The notes: generated by a model from the letters alone, not told the origin. 64,000 nucleotides of DNA from Candidatus Dormiibacterota bacterium (GCA_024280995.1 JAMXLM010000040.1:1-64000); one strand, 5' to 3'. Positions 24,507 to 33,310 are shown, counted from the stretch's first letter. Translations and numbers: made by a program.

Positions 24507-24731
24507 ATGGAGATAGGCGACTCCGACCTGGCCGTAATCATCGAAGCTCTGGAGGCGGCGGCGATGTGGCATGACGCGCGCACGCGCGTCATCGATTCGG
24601 CGGCGCGCAGGAGCTCACGGCGCTATCCGGGTCGCGCGATCGAGCCTGGCCCCGGACGTGAGGACGATCGCCGGAAAGCCGCCACCTATGCGGAGCTGGC
24701 GGCCCGGCTCAAAAAGTCCCGCCTGGAGTGA
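24507..24731 (+). CDS. Small hypothetical protein
   Basis: 74 residues, mostly helical and charged: a hydrophobic first helix (DLAVIIEALEAAAMW), a basic middle and the end YAELAARLKKSRLE. ATG start 27 nt after tmRNA, with no strong ribosome site. Codon use resembles neighbours. It could be a chance frame in high-GC DNA; no family recognised. Confidence 0.4.
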   Translation: MEIGDSDLAVIIEALEAAAMWHDARTRVIDSAARRSSRRYPGRAIEPGPGREDDRRKAATYAELAARLKKSRLE

Positions 24732-24747
24732 CGGCGTAGGGCGCGCA

Positions 24748-24806
24748 AGGAGTGTGCTGAAAACCGCAACCTGGGCCCCCAAATAACGCCCAAACGGCAC
24801 ACTCCT
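24748..24806. repeat. 59-bp segment bounded by a 10-bp inverted repeat
   Basis: AGGAGTGTGC (24748-24757) and GCACACTCCT (24797-24806) are perfect complements around a 39-nt loop. Each arm is followed in the + direction by TGAAA(A)CCGC, so a short direct repeat is superposed. No T-run, so unlikely a terminator; it lies in the 123-nt gap between the small protein and the DDN-type gene. Confidence 0.45.
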
Positions 24807-24842
24807 GAAACCGCGCGGCGAATACGAACTGCCCGCCGCGGG

Positions 24843-24848
24843 TATCTA
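24843..24848 (+). promoter_or_regulatory. -10 box of a leaderless gene
   Basis: TATCTA, 6 nt before the ATG at 24855. No Shine-Dalgarno between them, so transcription and translation would start together. Confidence 0.5.
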
Positions 24849-24854
24849 TCTCAC

Positions 24855-25289
24855 ATGAGTTCCAACTGGCACGAGATGACCCAAACCCTTATCAAAGACG
24901 TGCGCGACCACGGCAAGGCCCTCAGCGGCCCGTTCGTCGGCCGCAACGTTCTCATCCTTACCACCAAGGGCGCCAAGTCTGGCGAAGTGCGCTCGACCCC
25001 ACTCGTCTACTCCTGGCAGAAGGGGCACCACGTGATCGTCGCCTCCAAGGGCGGCGCTCCGACCCACCCGTCCTGGTACCACAACCTCCGGACCCATCCG
25101 GTGGTCACGGTCGAGACCGGCGGCAAGAAGTTCCAGGCCCGGGCCAAGGTGGTCTCCGACGAGGACTACGAGCACATGTACAAGCACCATGCGGACGAGA
25201 ACCCCAGCTTCTGGGACTACCGGAAGAAGACCGACCGCAAGATCCCGGTGATCGTGCTCGAACCGATCGAGGAAGCCAAGACCGCTTAA
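24855..25289 (+). CDS. F420H2-dependent nitroreductase/quinone reductase family (DDN-like)
   Basis: 144 residues of the deazaflavin-dependent nitroreductase fold: LTTKGAKSGEVRSTPLVY, then KGGAPTHPSWYHNLRTHP and the C-terminal PVIVLEP strand. In mycobacteria these proteins use F420H2 to reduce quinones and nitroimidazoles, so the host probably makes cofactor F420. Natural substrate unknown. ATG start 6 nt after a TATCTA box. Confidence 0.88.
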   Translation: MSSNWHEMTQTLIKDVRDHGKALSGPFVGRNVLILTTKGAKSGEVRSTPLVYSWQKGHHVIVASKGGAPTHPSWYHNLRTHPVVTVETGGKKFQARAKVVSDEDYEHMYKHHADENPSFWDYRKKTDRKIPVIVLEPIEEAKTA

Positions 25290-25329
25290 CTGAACTCAGC
25301 TCCAGGGCTGCCGGAGTAACCTTCCGGCC

Positions 25330-25848
25330 GTGCCCGACCTGAGCCATCTCTGGCAGCGCTTCGTGCTCGCAGTCACCCTCATTTTTGGGGTCGCGCTGGG
25401 GGTCGGCGCGACCGTCTTCGCCTACAGCAACACCACCCAGGTGAGTCTCGGCTGGTCGATCTTCCACATCAACAGCGTGCCGCTCTGGTCGGTGGCGCTG
25501 GTGCCGATCGCCCTGATCCTGCTCGTCGGCACGCTGTTCCACTGGTTCAACAGCCTTCACCACTTCACCGAGCACATGCGCCACCGCCGGCGGGTGCATG
25601 ACCTGGAGGTCGAGCTGGCGACTGTGCGGAAGCACCTGGACGCGACCCTCCAGATGCCAGGCCAGTCGGACACGACCGCCAGCGAGCCGGAACCGGCGCC
25701 CGCGCCGCCACCGGCGCTGCCAGAGCCGGCGACGGCCTCCTCGAACGGCGCGGCCAAGACCGAGCCCGAGGCGCTGGAAGTCGAGTCGAAGCCGTCCGAC
25801 GAGGATGGCGCCGTCGAGACCCAGACTGCCGTACCGTCTGAATCCTGA
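25330..25848 (+). CDS. LapA-like (DUF1049) membrane protein with acidic tail
   Basis: 172 residues. Two membrane helices (about 10-32 and 47-69) joined by the strand pattern NTTQVSLGWSIFHINSVPLWSVAL typical of LapA-domain proteins, followed by a basic patch (HMRHRRRVHDLEVELATVRKH, coiled coil) and a disordered Pro/Ala/Glu tail of about 70 residues. In proteobacteria LapA links membrane and LPS assembly factors; role here unknown. Overlaps the next gene by 1 nt. Confidence 0.75.
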   Translation: MPDLSHLWQRFVLAVTLIFGVALGVGATVFAYSNTTQVSLGWSIFHINSVPLWSVALVPIALILLVGTLFHWFNSLHHFTEHMRHRRRVHDLEVELATVRKHLDATLQMPGQSDTTASEPEPAPAPPPALPEPATASSNGAAKTEPEALEVESKPSDEDGAVETQTAVPSES

Positions 25849-26645
25849 TGAACGAGGCGGAACGCCGGGATTACCACGATCGGCGCCGCGCCGGCCGGCT
25901 GGTCGTCCCGTCGGAGCAGGCGCCGGCCGACCGTGCGCTGCTCGAGCGAAGCGCGATCGAGGAGCTCAGCCACCATGCCGACCCGTGGCGCGTGCTGCGG
26001 ATCCTCTCCGAGTTCGTCGAGGGTTTTGACGCGCTCAACGAGGTTGGCCCGGCCGTAACCGTCTTCGGTTCCGCAAGGACCAAGCGTTCTGATCCGTACT
26101 ACGCGCTCGGTGAGCGACTCGGCGCGGCACTTGCGCAGCGAGGTTTCGCCGTCATCACCGGTGGCGGTCCGGGGCTGATGGAGGCAGTCAACAAGGGTGC
26201 CCACGAGGCGGGCGGTCTCTCAGTGGGATGCAACATCGAGCTCCCTCACGAGCAATCGCTCAACCGCTACGTCGATCTCGGCGTCGAGTTCCGCTACTTC
26301 TTCGTCCGCAAGAACATGTTCGTCAAGTACGCACGGGGGTTCGTCATCTTCCCGGGCGGGTTCGGCACCCTCGACGAGCTCTTCGAGTCGCTGACCCTAG
26401 CGCAGACCGGCAAGATCGAGCACTTTCCGATCGTGCTGTTCGGGACCGAATACTGGAAGGGCCTCCTCGAGTGGCTCGAGGAACATGTCCTAGCGATGGG
26501 CGCGATCGCGCCCGAGGACTTGAAGCTGATGACCCTGACCGACGACCCCGACGAAGCGGCGGAGATGGCGACGCGCCCTCTGACGGTGCGGGTGGCCGAC
26601 CGCCCTCGCGAACAGACGGGCGAGCCCAAGGCTGGCGCGCAATAG
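25848..26645 (+). CDS. LOG family protein (nucleoside 5'-monophosphate phosphoribohydrolase)
   Basis: 265 residues. Rossmann fold with VTVFGSARTK, VITGGGPGLMEAVNKGAHEAGG, and the signature PGGFGTLDELFE that binds the nucleotide. Families with this motif cleave AMP or cytokinin riboside monophosphates to base and ribose phosphate. About 65 N-terminal residues precede the fold and the last 20 are polar. The ATG overlaps the stop of the LapA-like gene (TGATG). Confidence 0.88.
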   Translation: MNEAERRDYHDRRRAGRLVVPSEQAPADRALLERSAIEELSHHADPWRVLRILSEFVEGFDALNEVGPAVTVFGSARTKRSDPYYALGERLGAALAQRGFAVITGGGPGLMEAVNKGAHEAGGLSVGCNIELPHEQSLNRYVDLGVEFRYFFVRKNMFVKYARGFVIFPGGFGTLDELFESLTLAQTGKIEHFPIVLFGTEYWKGLLEWLEEHVLAMGAIAPEDLKLMTLTDDPDEAAEMATRPLTVRVADRPREQTGEPKAGAQ

Positions 26646-26665
26646 CGCCGCTCGACTTCTTTTTC

Positions 26666-27712
26666 ATGACCGACGGCGGGCAGACCGCCGACGTGATTGC
26701 GCAGCGTGTGGCTTCTTTCATCGACGGCGCCAACAAGACGCTCGACGTCGCGATCTACGACCTCCGGCTCGAAGAGTCGCCCGCGGACACACTGCTCGCT
26801 TCGTTCACCGCCGCGGTGAAACGCGGCGTCAACGTCCGCCTCATCTTCAACCAGGACCACGGCCTGGCCATCCCGGTGCCGCCCCCGCCGGAGATCGACT
26901 GGGCTTTCGTGGACAAGCTCAAGGCCGCCGGCGTCCAGGTCAAGCCGGTGCCGGGCATTCCCGACCTCATGCACCACAAGTACGTGATACGCGACGCCGA
27001 ATGGGTGCTCACCGGCTCGACCAACTGGACGAACGACTCGTGGAATAGGGAAGAGAACGCGATGTTCACCGTCGAGTCCAGCGAGGTCGCCAGCGACTAC
27101 GGGATCAACTTCGAGGGCCTGTGGGACACGCCGGTGGTCGCCGTCTCCGGGCGGGCGTCGTTTCCGTGGACCGCGCTTGCGGACGGCACGCGAGTGCGTC
27201 CGTACTTCTGTCCAGGACGTGCGCTGAAGCTGGTGCACGCGATGTCGCGCTCGCTGTCCTCGGCAGAAAAGCGGATTCGCGTCTGCTCGCCCGTCATCAC
27301 GTCGGGTCCGGTGCTCGGCACGCTGGCGGAGCTGTCCGAGCATCCAAAAGTGGACATCGCCGGTGTCTACGATGCGACTCAGATGGACGAGGTTCAGCGA
27401 CAGTGGTCGTCGCAAGGCGGAGCGACGTGGAAGATCGGCGCATTCCACACCGTCATCGCAGCCAACCGTTTTGGCGCCAAGCGCTCGACGCCGTACGCGG
27501 TCGGGTCGGTGCACGACTTCATGCACGCCAAGATCCTGGTCGCGGATGACTATGTGTACGTGGGCAGCTTCAACCTCTCGCACAGCGGCGAGAGCAACGC
27601 CGAGAACGTGATCCAGATCGAGAGCCAGGAGATCGCGGACCTGTGCGCGGCGTTCATCGACCAGGTGGCGGCGCGATACCGCGTGGCACCGCCGGTGAAC
27701 GTAACCACCTGA
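26666..27712 (+). CDS. Phospholipase D-like (HKD) family protein
   Basis: 348 residues from ATG 26666; the frame is open upstream inside the LOG gene but homology starts here. Two HKD-type half sites: HHKYVIRDAEWVLTGSTNWT and HAKILVADDYVYVGSFNLS, each with the His and Lys of the phosphodiesterase site; the usual Asp is present as D in IRD and VAD. No signal peptide. Could act on phospholipid or nucleic acid phosphodiester bonds; not resolvable here. The stop overlaps the next start as CTGA. Confidence 0.85.
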   Translation: MTDGGQTADVIAQRVASFIDGANKTLDVAIYDLRLEESPADTLLASFTAAVKRGVNVRLIFNQDHGLAIPVPPPPEIDWAFVDKLKAAGVQVKPVPGIPDLMHHKYVIRDAEWVLTGSTNWTNDSWNREENAMFTVESSEVASDYGINFEGLWDTPVVAVSGRASFPWTALADGTRVRPYFCPGRALKLVHAMSRSLSSAEKRIRVCSPVITSGPVLGTLAELSEHPKVDIAGVYDATQMDEVQRQWSSQGGATWKIGAFHTVIAANRFGAKRSTPYAVGSVHDFMHAKILVADDYVYVGSFNLSHSGESNAENVIQIESQEIADLCAAFIDQVAARYRVAPPVNVTT

Positions 27713-29109
27713 TCAATCGCAGCACCGGTCTCTGGCTCGCGGCGGCGCTTGGCGTCGTAGCCCTTGTCGCCGTTCTCTGGGCGGCGCCCAGGCTTCAGCC
27801 CGCGGAAGGCGGAACGCTCGTGGTCATCGTCGCCGGTCGTACAGCGACGACCCTCCCCGATTCGGCGCTTGCTCTCGGCCGCGGGGGAGACTGGTCGGCG
27901 GTCGGGAACGTCTCGGGAAGCGTGCCCGCGGCGCCGGACCAGCGGCAAGTCTTGACCGCCTCACTTCCCGCCGGCCGCTACGACGGCGTCCAGCTCGGCG
28001 CGGATTCCTCTCGTGTGACGGTGACGATCACGGCCGGCCAGGTCGAGCCTGTGTTGATCGGGATCGACGGCGGAAGGCTGCTGCCGGGAGCCGTGTACGC
28101 GGGCAACGACGACATCAACCTCGGGCTCGGCGAGCTGGCCGGGAAGTTCGTGCCCATGCCCGCCTTTCAGCTGACCGACCAGTGGGGCCATGCATTGACT
28201 CTCGACACCGTCGCCGGGAAGGACGTGATCATCGCGGCCTTTCACACCACTTGCCACGAGACGTGTCCGCTCTACACGGCCTTGTTCTTGCAGCTGGCGA
28301 AGCAGACACACGGGTCGGTCGCGCTCGTCGAGGCGACCACCGATCCCGCGACCGACACGCCCGCGGCGTTGACCGCCTACGCGAAACAGATTGGCGCAAG
28401 CTGGACGTTCGCCACCGGGACCACGGAAGAGATGTCGAGTTTCTGGAAGCCATTCGGGGTCGAGCTCGCGAGCGGTGACACTCACACCTCGACACTGGCC
28501 CTTGTCGACCGGCACGGATACATCCGGCTCGTCTATCGCGGCGTGCCCAAGGTCGGCAACGACATCCCGCCTTCGCTCGTCACTTCGCTGAGCGCGGCCG
28601 GGTTGAGCGAGCTCGCGGCCGGCGGTGACGGCTGGGGCGCGCCGGACGTGCTCCAGGCGCTGTCGACCATCCGACAGGGCGAGGCAGCTCCTCAGAACGG
28701 CGGCGGGAGGGCGCCGGTGTTCAGGCTGACCTCGAGCGAGGGCATCACCGTGCAGCTGTCCGACCTGCTCGGCCGGCCTTTCGTGCTGAACTTCTGGGCG
28801 ACGTACTGCCCGCCCTGCAAGGCGGAGATGCCGATGCTGGACCGCGATCTCAAGGCTTACCCGAGCGTCCGGCTGGTGCTCGTCGACGAGGGCGAGACCC
28901 CAGACGCGGCCCGCGCATTCCTGACGAGCCTCGGCCTCTCGAGGCCGACTCTCCTCGACACCGACCTCGGCGTCGGGCGCTCGTACGGCCTCAGCGCGCT
29001 GCCCATGACCGTGTTCGTGAGGTCGGACGGAACGATCGATCGCCGCCAGGTCGGCCAGCTCGACGAGGGGGTCCTGGCCTCAGAGCTGTCGATCTTGTCC
29101 GGCCAGTAG
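27709..29109 (+). CDS. SCO1-TlpA fusion: copper chaperone plus thioredoxin-like protein
   Basis: 466 residues. An N-terminal signal anchor (about 8-27), an unassigned beta-rich segment, a SCO1/SenC redoxin domain with copper ligands Cys182 and Cys186 (CHETC) and His259, then a TlpA/ResA-type thioredoxin domain with Cys367-Pro-Pro-Cys370. SCO proteins load the CuA site of cytochrome c oxidase and thioredoxin partners keep the cysteines reduced; here both are in one chain. It begins a cytochrome oxidase biogenesis cluster with ctaA and ctaB. The best initiator is CTG 27709, overlapping the previous stop. Confidence 0.9.
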   Translation: MINRSTGLWLAAALGVVALVAVLWAAPRLQPAEGGTLVVIVAGRTATTLPDSALALGRGGDWSAVGNVSGSVPAAPDQRQVLTASLPAGRYDGVQLGADSSRVTVTITAGQVEPVLIGIDGGRLLPGAVYAGNDDINLGLGELAGKFVPMPAFQLTDQWGHALTLDTVAGKDVIIAAFHTTCHETCPLYTALFLQLAKQTHGSVALVEATTDPATDTPAALTAYAKQIGASWTFATGTTEEMSSFWKPFGVELASGDTHTSTLALVDRHGYIRLVYRGVPKVGNDIPPSLVTSLSAAGLSELAAGGDGWGAPDVLQALSTIRQGEAAPQNGGGRAPVFRLTSSEGITVQLSDLLGRPFVLNFWATYCPPCKAEMPMLDRDLKAYPSVRLVLVDEGETPDAARAFLTSLGLSRPTLLDTDLGVGRSYGLSALPMTVFVRSDGTIDRRQVGQLDEGVLASELSILSGQ

Positions 29110-29123
29110 AGTTACGACACTAG

Positions 29124-30023
29124 ATGCTCTCAGTCGGGGTTTTTCGACGCCTCGCGTTCGTCACCGCCCTTTTCGCCTATCTCCAGATCGCGCTTGGCGG
29201 CGTCGTGCGGGTCTCAGGCTCCGGGCTCGGATGCCCGGATTGGCCCCTCTGCAACGGCCGGCCCTACCCGCCGGCAAACGTGCACTCGATCATCGAGTAC
29301 TCGCACCGCCTGGTCGGGTCGATCACGGAACTGCTGATCGTCATCACCGTAGTTGCGGCGTGGATCGTGTTTCGACGCAGCAGGCCGGCTGTGGCGTGGC
29401 TCGCGACGGCCGCGCTTGCGGCGGGCTTGAGTGAAGCGTTGTTGGGCGGGATCGTTGTGGAGAACGAGCTTGCTCCGTGGATGGTCTTGTTCCACCTCGG
29501 CCTCGCGATGATCATCCTGGGCTTGCTGGTCGCGACCGCGATCATGTCGCTGCCCGCCACTCAGGGGACGCCCCGCCGGACGCTGTGGGTGGCGGCCGCG
29601 GCGACCTATCTGCTGGTGCTGACGGGGTCGACCGTCGTCGCCAGCCGCGCGGACGAGAGCTGCCACGCGTGGCCGGCGTGCGGTAACGGCTTTGCGCTCG
29701 ACTTCAGTGGCGCCAATGCTTTCTCGATGCTGCACCGCGGGGCGGTGCTCGTGATCGGCCTCTTCCTTATCTATGTCCTCGTGTCCGCGATGCGATCGGC
29801 GGCCCTACCTCCGGTCGCGATCGGCACCCTGTTGGTGCTCGCTCTCCAGGTGGCGGTCGGCGCGGGCGCGGCGATCACCAACGCCGGCTTCTTCAACGGC
29901 CTGCACGTCGCCATCGCGACGCTGGTGTGGGCCGGCGTTCTGTCGCTGGCGCTGTTGACTCTGCCTCGGGCTGATCACGCGGCGTCTTACGCGCGGCTGT
30001 CTGTGGAGAAACACCCGGCATGA
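29124..30023 (+). CDS. ctaA: Heme A synthase CtaA
   Basis: Oxidises the C8 methyl of heme O to give heme A for aa3-type oxidase. 299 residues, eight predicted membrane helices. First half: GGVVRVSGSGLGCPDWPLCNGR with the external cysteine pair, and heme-ligand His in EYSHRLVG. Second half repeats the pattern: ESCHAWPACGNG (second cysteine pair) and LHRGAV. ATG start 14 nt after the SCO1-TlpA gene. The stop overlaps ctaB as ATGA. Confidence 0.95.
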   Translation: MLSVGVFRRLAFVTALFAYLQIALGGVVRVSGSGLGCPDWPLCNGRPYPPANVHSIIEYSHRLVGSITELLIVITVVAAWIVFRRSRPAVAWLATAALAAGLSEALLGGIVVENELAPWMVLFHLGLAMIILGLLVATAIMSLPATQGTPRRTLWVAAAATYLLVLTGSTVVASRADESCHAWPACGNGFALDFSGANAFSMLHRGAVLVIGLFLIYVLVSAMRSAALPPVAIGTLLVLALQVAVGAGAAITNAGFFNGLHVAIATLVWAGVLSLALLTLPRADHAASYARLSVEKHPA

Positions 30024-30874
30024 GCGTGCTCCGCGACTACCTCAGCCTCTTGAAGCTTCGCGTGGTGCTTCTCCTGGACGCGACCGCGGTGCTGGTGATG
30101 ATTCCGGCAGCGCAGGGCCACCCGAGCGTGCGCGCGATGCTGGCCGTGCTCGTGGGGGGCACGCTCGCCGCCGGCGGCGCCCACGCGATCAACTGCTGGT
30201 TCGACCGCGACATCGACGCCGAGATGAACCGAACGCGCCGCCGCCCGCTGCCGAGCGGCCGCATCCCCGCCTGGCACGCGCTGGTCATCGGCATCGGGCT
30301 GATCGCGCTTTCGTTCGTGGTGCTGTGGCTGGGCGCCAACCTGCTCGCCGCCGCGCTCGCCCTGTTCGGGGCGCTTGTGTACGTCTTCGTCTACACGGTC
30401 TGGCTTAAACGTTCCACGCCGCAAAACATCGTCATCGGGGGCGCCGCGGGAGCGATGCCTCCGCTGGTGGGCTGGGCCGCCGCCACCGGGCGGCTCGACC
30501 TCACCGCCCTGGCGCTCTTCGGCGTCGTCTTCTTCTGGACGCCGCCGCATTTCTGGGCTCTGGCCCAGCTGTTGAAGAACGACTACGCGCGCGCAAGCGT
30601 GCCGATGCTGCCGGTCGTGGCCGGCGAGCGGTCGGCCAAGCGGCAGACGATCGTTTACGCGATTCTCACCGTGGCCGCCAGCGTGGTGCCCTTCTTCACC
30701 GGCTCGGCCGGCCCGGTTTACCTCGGCGGGGCGATCGTGCTCGGCGCGGGCCTGGTCGGAATAGCGCTGCTCGATCTCGAGGGAAGAGGCTGGACGCGGC
30801 GGCTGTGGCGCTACTCGATGGTGTATGTCGCGGTCCTGTTTCTCGTCTTTGCCGTTTCGCCGTTCCTGCCGTGA
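30020..30874 (+). CDS. ctaB: Protoheme IX farnesyltransferase CtaB
   Basis: Makes heme O from protoheme and farnesyl-PP. 284 residues of the UbiA prenyltransferase fold, nine membrane helices. First Asp-rich motif NCWFDRDIDAEMNRTRRRPL, second region with KRSTPQNIVIGGAAGAMPP and TPPHFWALAQ. Coupled to ctaA (ATGA) and to the following MBL gene (GTGA). With the SCO1-TlpA fusion it forms a compact oxidase assembly set; the oxidase subunits are not in this window. Confidence 0.96.
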   Translation: MSVLRDYLSLLKLRVVLLLDATAVLVMIPAAQGHPSVRAMLAVLVGGTLAAGGAHAINCWFDRDIDAEMNRTRRRPLPSGRIPAWHALVIGIGLIALSFVVLWLGANLLAAALALFGALVYVFVYTVWLKRSTPQNIVIGGAAGAMPPLVGWAAATGRLDLTALALFGVVFFWTPPHFWALAQLLKNDYARASVPMLPVVAGERSAKRQTIVYAILTVAASVVPFFTGSAGPVYLGGAIVLGAGLVGIALLDLEGRGWTRRLWRYSMVYVAVLFLVFAVSPFLP

Positions 30875-31527
30875 ACCTCGAGATAGTTCGACTCCATCTC
30901 GCGCACATCAAGAGCTTCAACGACATCCCGGTGCACGGTTTCGTCATCAAGCATCCGCGCGCGGGCGCGATCCTGGTCGACAGCGGCGTCGGATGGGGCG
31001 ACGAAGACTTGATCCGCGAATGGAAGGTCGTCAACCGCCACGCCGCCGACGCCCTGGCCGAGCATGACCTCAGCCCGGCCGACGTCAAGATCGTCATCAA
31101 CAGCCACCTCCATTTCGACCACTGCGGTCAGAACGCGGTGTTCAAGCATGCCCCGTTCTACGTCCAGCGCGGGGAGTTGGACCGTGCGCGCAAGTCGGGC
31201 GACACGATCCAGTGGTTCGACTTCGCCGGCGCGCGATTCGAGCTCCTCGACGGCGATGCCGAGATCGCGGACGGGGTGCGCGTGGTGGCTACCCCGGGCC
31301 ACACCTCCGGGCATCAAAGCGTTCTCGTGGACACCGCCGACGGGAGCGCCGTGATGATCGGCGACGCGGCCTACACGGCGGACATATACGCGCAAGCCGG
31401 GGATGCGGACCTCTCGAAATGGCCCGGCCAGCATGAGAACCGGGAGCAGTGGACGCATTCGATCGAGCGCCTGCACGGCTTGCACCCTCACGCCGTCCAC
31501 TTCTGCCACGACGCCCGCGTCGTTTAG
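30871..31527 (+). CDS. Metallo-beta-lactamase fold hydrolase, lactonase-like
   Basis: 218 residues from GTG 30871, overlapping the ctaB stop. Metal motif HLHFDH at 79-84 (His79, His81, Asp83, His84), later TPGHTSGHQS, GDAAYTAD and HFCHD. The order and length match the N-acyl-homoserine-lactonase-like branch of the MBL superfamily, but no quorum-sensing genes are nearby, so the substrate is open. Confidence 0.85.
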   Translation: MNLEIVRLHLAHIKSFNDIPVHGFVIKHPRAGAILVDSGVGWGDEDLIREWKVVNRHAADALAEHDLSPADVKIVINSHLHFDHCGQNAVFKHAPFYVQRGELDRARKSGDTIQWFDFAGARFELLDGDAEIADGVRVVATPGHTSGHQSVLVDTADGSAVMIGDAAYTADIYAQAGDADLSKWPGQHENREQWTHSIERLHGLHPHAVHFCHDARVV

Positions 31528-31530
31528 AAG

Positions 31531-32346
31531 ATGAGCTTCGGGCCCCTGGTCTCCGCCGACTGGTTGCACGCCCACGTCGGCGATCCCGATGTCCGCGTGA
31601 TCGACTTCCGCTGGTATTTGAAGGGCCGCAATGGGCGGGATGAATACAGCAACGGGCACATCCCCGGCGCGGTGTTTGTCGAACTCGATGCGGTCACCGG
31701 CAGCGGAGGGGGAGGACGTCACCCGCTGCCGGCACGTGAGCAGTTCGAAGGCGCTATGCGCGCGGCAGGCGTCTCGGACCACTCCCGCGTCGTGGTCTAC
31801 GACGACGCCGGCGCCTCGGTCGCCGCTCGGTTGTGGTTCCTGCTCCGTTACTTTGGACACCAGGCGGCGGCGGTGCTCGACGGCGGGATCGGGGCGTGGG
31901 GGGCTCCCCTCGTCACCGACGTCCCGGACGTAGCGCCCGGCGACTTCCGCGCGAGCGAGCCCGACGCCACCCTCGTTCTCGACTTCAAGGCGGTCAGCGA
32001 GCTGCGAGGCGTGCCGCTGATAGACGCCCGCGCGGGTGAGCGATACCGAGGTGAGACCGAGCCCATCGACCCGAAGGCCGGACACGTGCCGGGCGCGTTG
32101 AGCGCGCCATTCTCCGAGAACGTGCAGCAGGACGGGAAACTGAAATCGCGCGAGGACCTGCGGCGGCGGTACGCGGAGCTCGGCGCGGACGAGGGCGCGG
32201 TTTTCTACTGCGGCTCAGGCGTCAACGCAAGCCAGCACCTGCTGGCGATGGCGGTTGCGGGGCTGCCGAACGCGAGACTGTACGCGGGCTCGTGGAGCGA
32301 TTGGTCGAATCGCGACCTTCCGGTGGCTACCGGCCCAGAACCCTGA
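31531..32346 (+). CDS. Tandem-rhodanese sulfurtransferase
   Basis: 271 residues with two rhodanese domains. The N-terminal domain is inactive-type (DFRWYLKGRNGRDEYSNGHIPGAVF) and the C-terminal one carries the active cysteine Cys227 in the loop CGSGVNASQH. The loop fits 3-mercaptopyruvate or thiosulfate sulfurtransferases. Cytosolic, no signal peptide. ATG 3 nt after the MBL stop, so likely co-transcribed. Confidence 0.92.
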   Translation: MSFGPLVSADWLHAHVGDPDVRVIDFRWYLKGRNGRDEYSNGHIPGAVFVELDAVTGSGGGGRHPLPAREQFEGAMRAAGVSDHSRVVVYDDAGASVAARLWFLLRYFGHQAAAVLDGGIGAWGAPLVTDVPDVAPGDFRASEPDATLVLDFKAVSELRGVPLIDARAGERYRGETEPIDPKAGHVPGALSAPFSENVQQDGKLKSREDLRRRYAELGADEGAVFYCGSGVNASQHLLAMAVAGLPNARLYAGSWSDWSNRDLPVATGPEP

Positions 32347-32364
32347 GGCTCCAGCCCGAGCCTC

Positions 32365-32370
32365 TAGTAT
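32365..32370 (+). promoter_or_regulatory. -10 box of leaderless fabI
   Basis: TAGTAT, 6 nt before the ATG at 32377, with no ribosome site between. The -35 is not clear. Confidence 0.5.
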
Positions 32371-32376
32371 CTGGCC

Positions 32377-33165
32377 ATGATTCTGAAAGGGAAGCGAGTA
32401 CTCATCGCCGGAATGTCAGACCGGCGCAGCATCGGATTTGCGATCGCCCAGGAAGCGCAGCGCGAGGGCGCGGAGATTCTCCTCACCAGCTTCGGCCGGA
32501 TGATGAGCATCACGCAGATGACCGCGAAAAAGCTAGACCCGGTGCCGGAAATCCTCGAGATGGACGTGAGCAAACCATCTGACATCGCGGACGCGGTGAA
32601 GGAGACGTCGCGGCGCTGGGACAGCCTCGACGCGATGGTGCACTCCGTCGCTTTTGCGCCGGCGGATGCGCTCGGCGGCCAATTTCTCAATACTCCCTGG
32701 GAAAGCGTCGCCACCGCGCTTCAGGTCAGCGCATTCTCATTCAAGGAAATGGCGCGCGGATTTCTTCCGCTGATGAAGGAGCGCGGCGGATCGATGGTCA
32801 CCATCGACTTCGACAATTCCACGGCCGCCTGGCCCAAGTACGACTGGATGGGCGTGTCCAAGGCGGCGCTCGAATCCGTGACCCGATACCTCGCCCGTGA
32901 CCTGGGGCGCTACAAGATTCGCGTCAACGCGGTGTGCGCCGGCCCCCTGGCGACCCTCGCCGCGAGCGGCATCCCCGGGTTCAAAGACTTCGAGGAAGTC
33001 TGGGAGAAGAGGGCTCCGCTCGGTTGGAGCCTGCAGGACAAATCCCCCGTCGGCCGGGCCGTGTGCGTCTTGCTTTCCGACTATCTCGATATGACCACGG
33101 GCGAGCTCCTGCACGTCGATGGCGGCTACCACGCGATGGGGACTGAACTGCCACCGGCCGACTGA
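32377..33165 (+). CDS. fabI: Enoyl-ACP reductase, FabI/InhA type
   Basis: NAD(P)H-dependent reduction of enoyl-ACP in fatty acid elongation. 262 residues. Glycine motif variant LIAGMSDRRSIGFAIA at 9-24, MVHSVAFAP, and the catalytic Tyr155-x6-Lys162 in PKYDWMGVSKAALES. The stretch from TIDFDN to LGRYKIRVN and RAPLGWSLQDKSPVGRAVC matches mycobacterial InhA more than E. coli FabI (compare [23 protein letters not shown]). It is probably a leaderless gene. Confidence 0.93.
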   Translation: MILKGKRVLIAGMSDRRSIGFAIAQEAQREGAEILLTSFGRMMSITQMTAKKLDPVPEILEMDVSKPSDIADAVKETSRRWDSLDAMVHSVAFAPADALGGQFLNTPWESVATALQVSAFSFKEMARGFLPLMKERGGSMVTIDFDNSTAAWPKYDWMGVSKAALESVTRYLARDLGRYKIRVNAVCAGPLATLAASGIPGFKDFEEVWEKRAPLGWSLQDKSPVGRAVCVLLSDYLDMTTGELLHVDGGYHAMGTELPPAD

Positions 33166-33246
33166 CCCCAGATCTTGTATGGACCTGGCGACAAGGCCGC
33201 AACATCGTGTTAGGCTCTTCCCGAAATCCTGGGGCGGACCCAGATG

Positions 33247-33292
33247 CAAACGGCCCCAGAAGCAAACGGCCCAGAAACAAACGGCCCAGAAA
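33247..33292 (+). repeat. Three tandem copies of a 15-16 bp unit
   Basis: CAAACGGCCCCAGAAG (33247-33262), CAAACGGCCCAGAAA (33263-33277) and CAAACGGCCCAGAAA (33278-33292), then a partial CAACGGGA. The 15-bp period keeps frame with the RNase H-like gene and would encode Gln-Lys-Gln-Thr-Ala repeats if translation began at ATG 33179. Confidence 0.85.
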
Positions 33293-33310
33293 CAACGGGA
33301 GGACAGCAGT

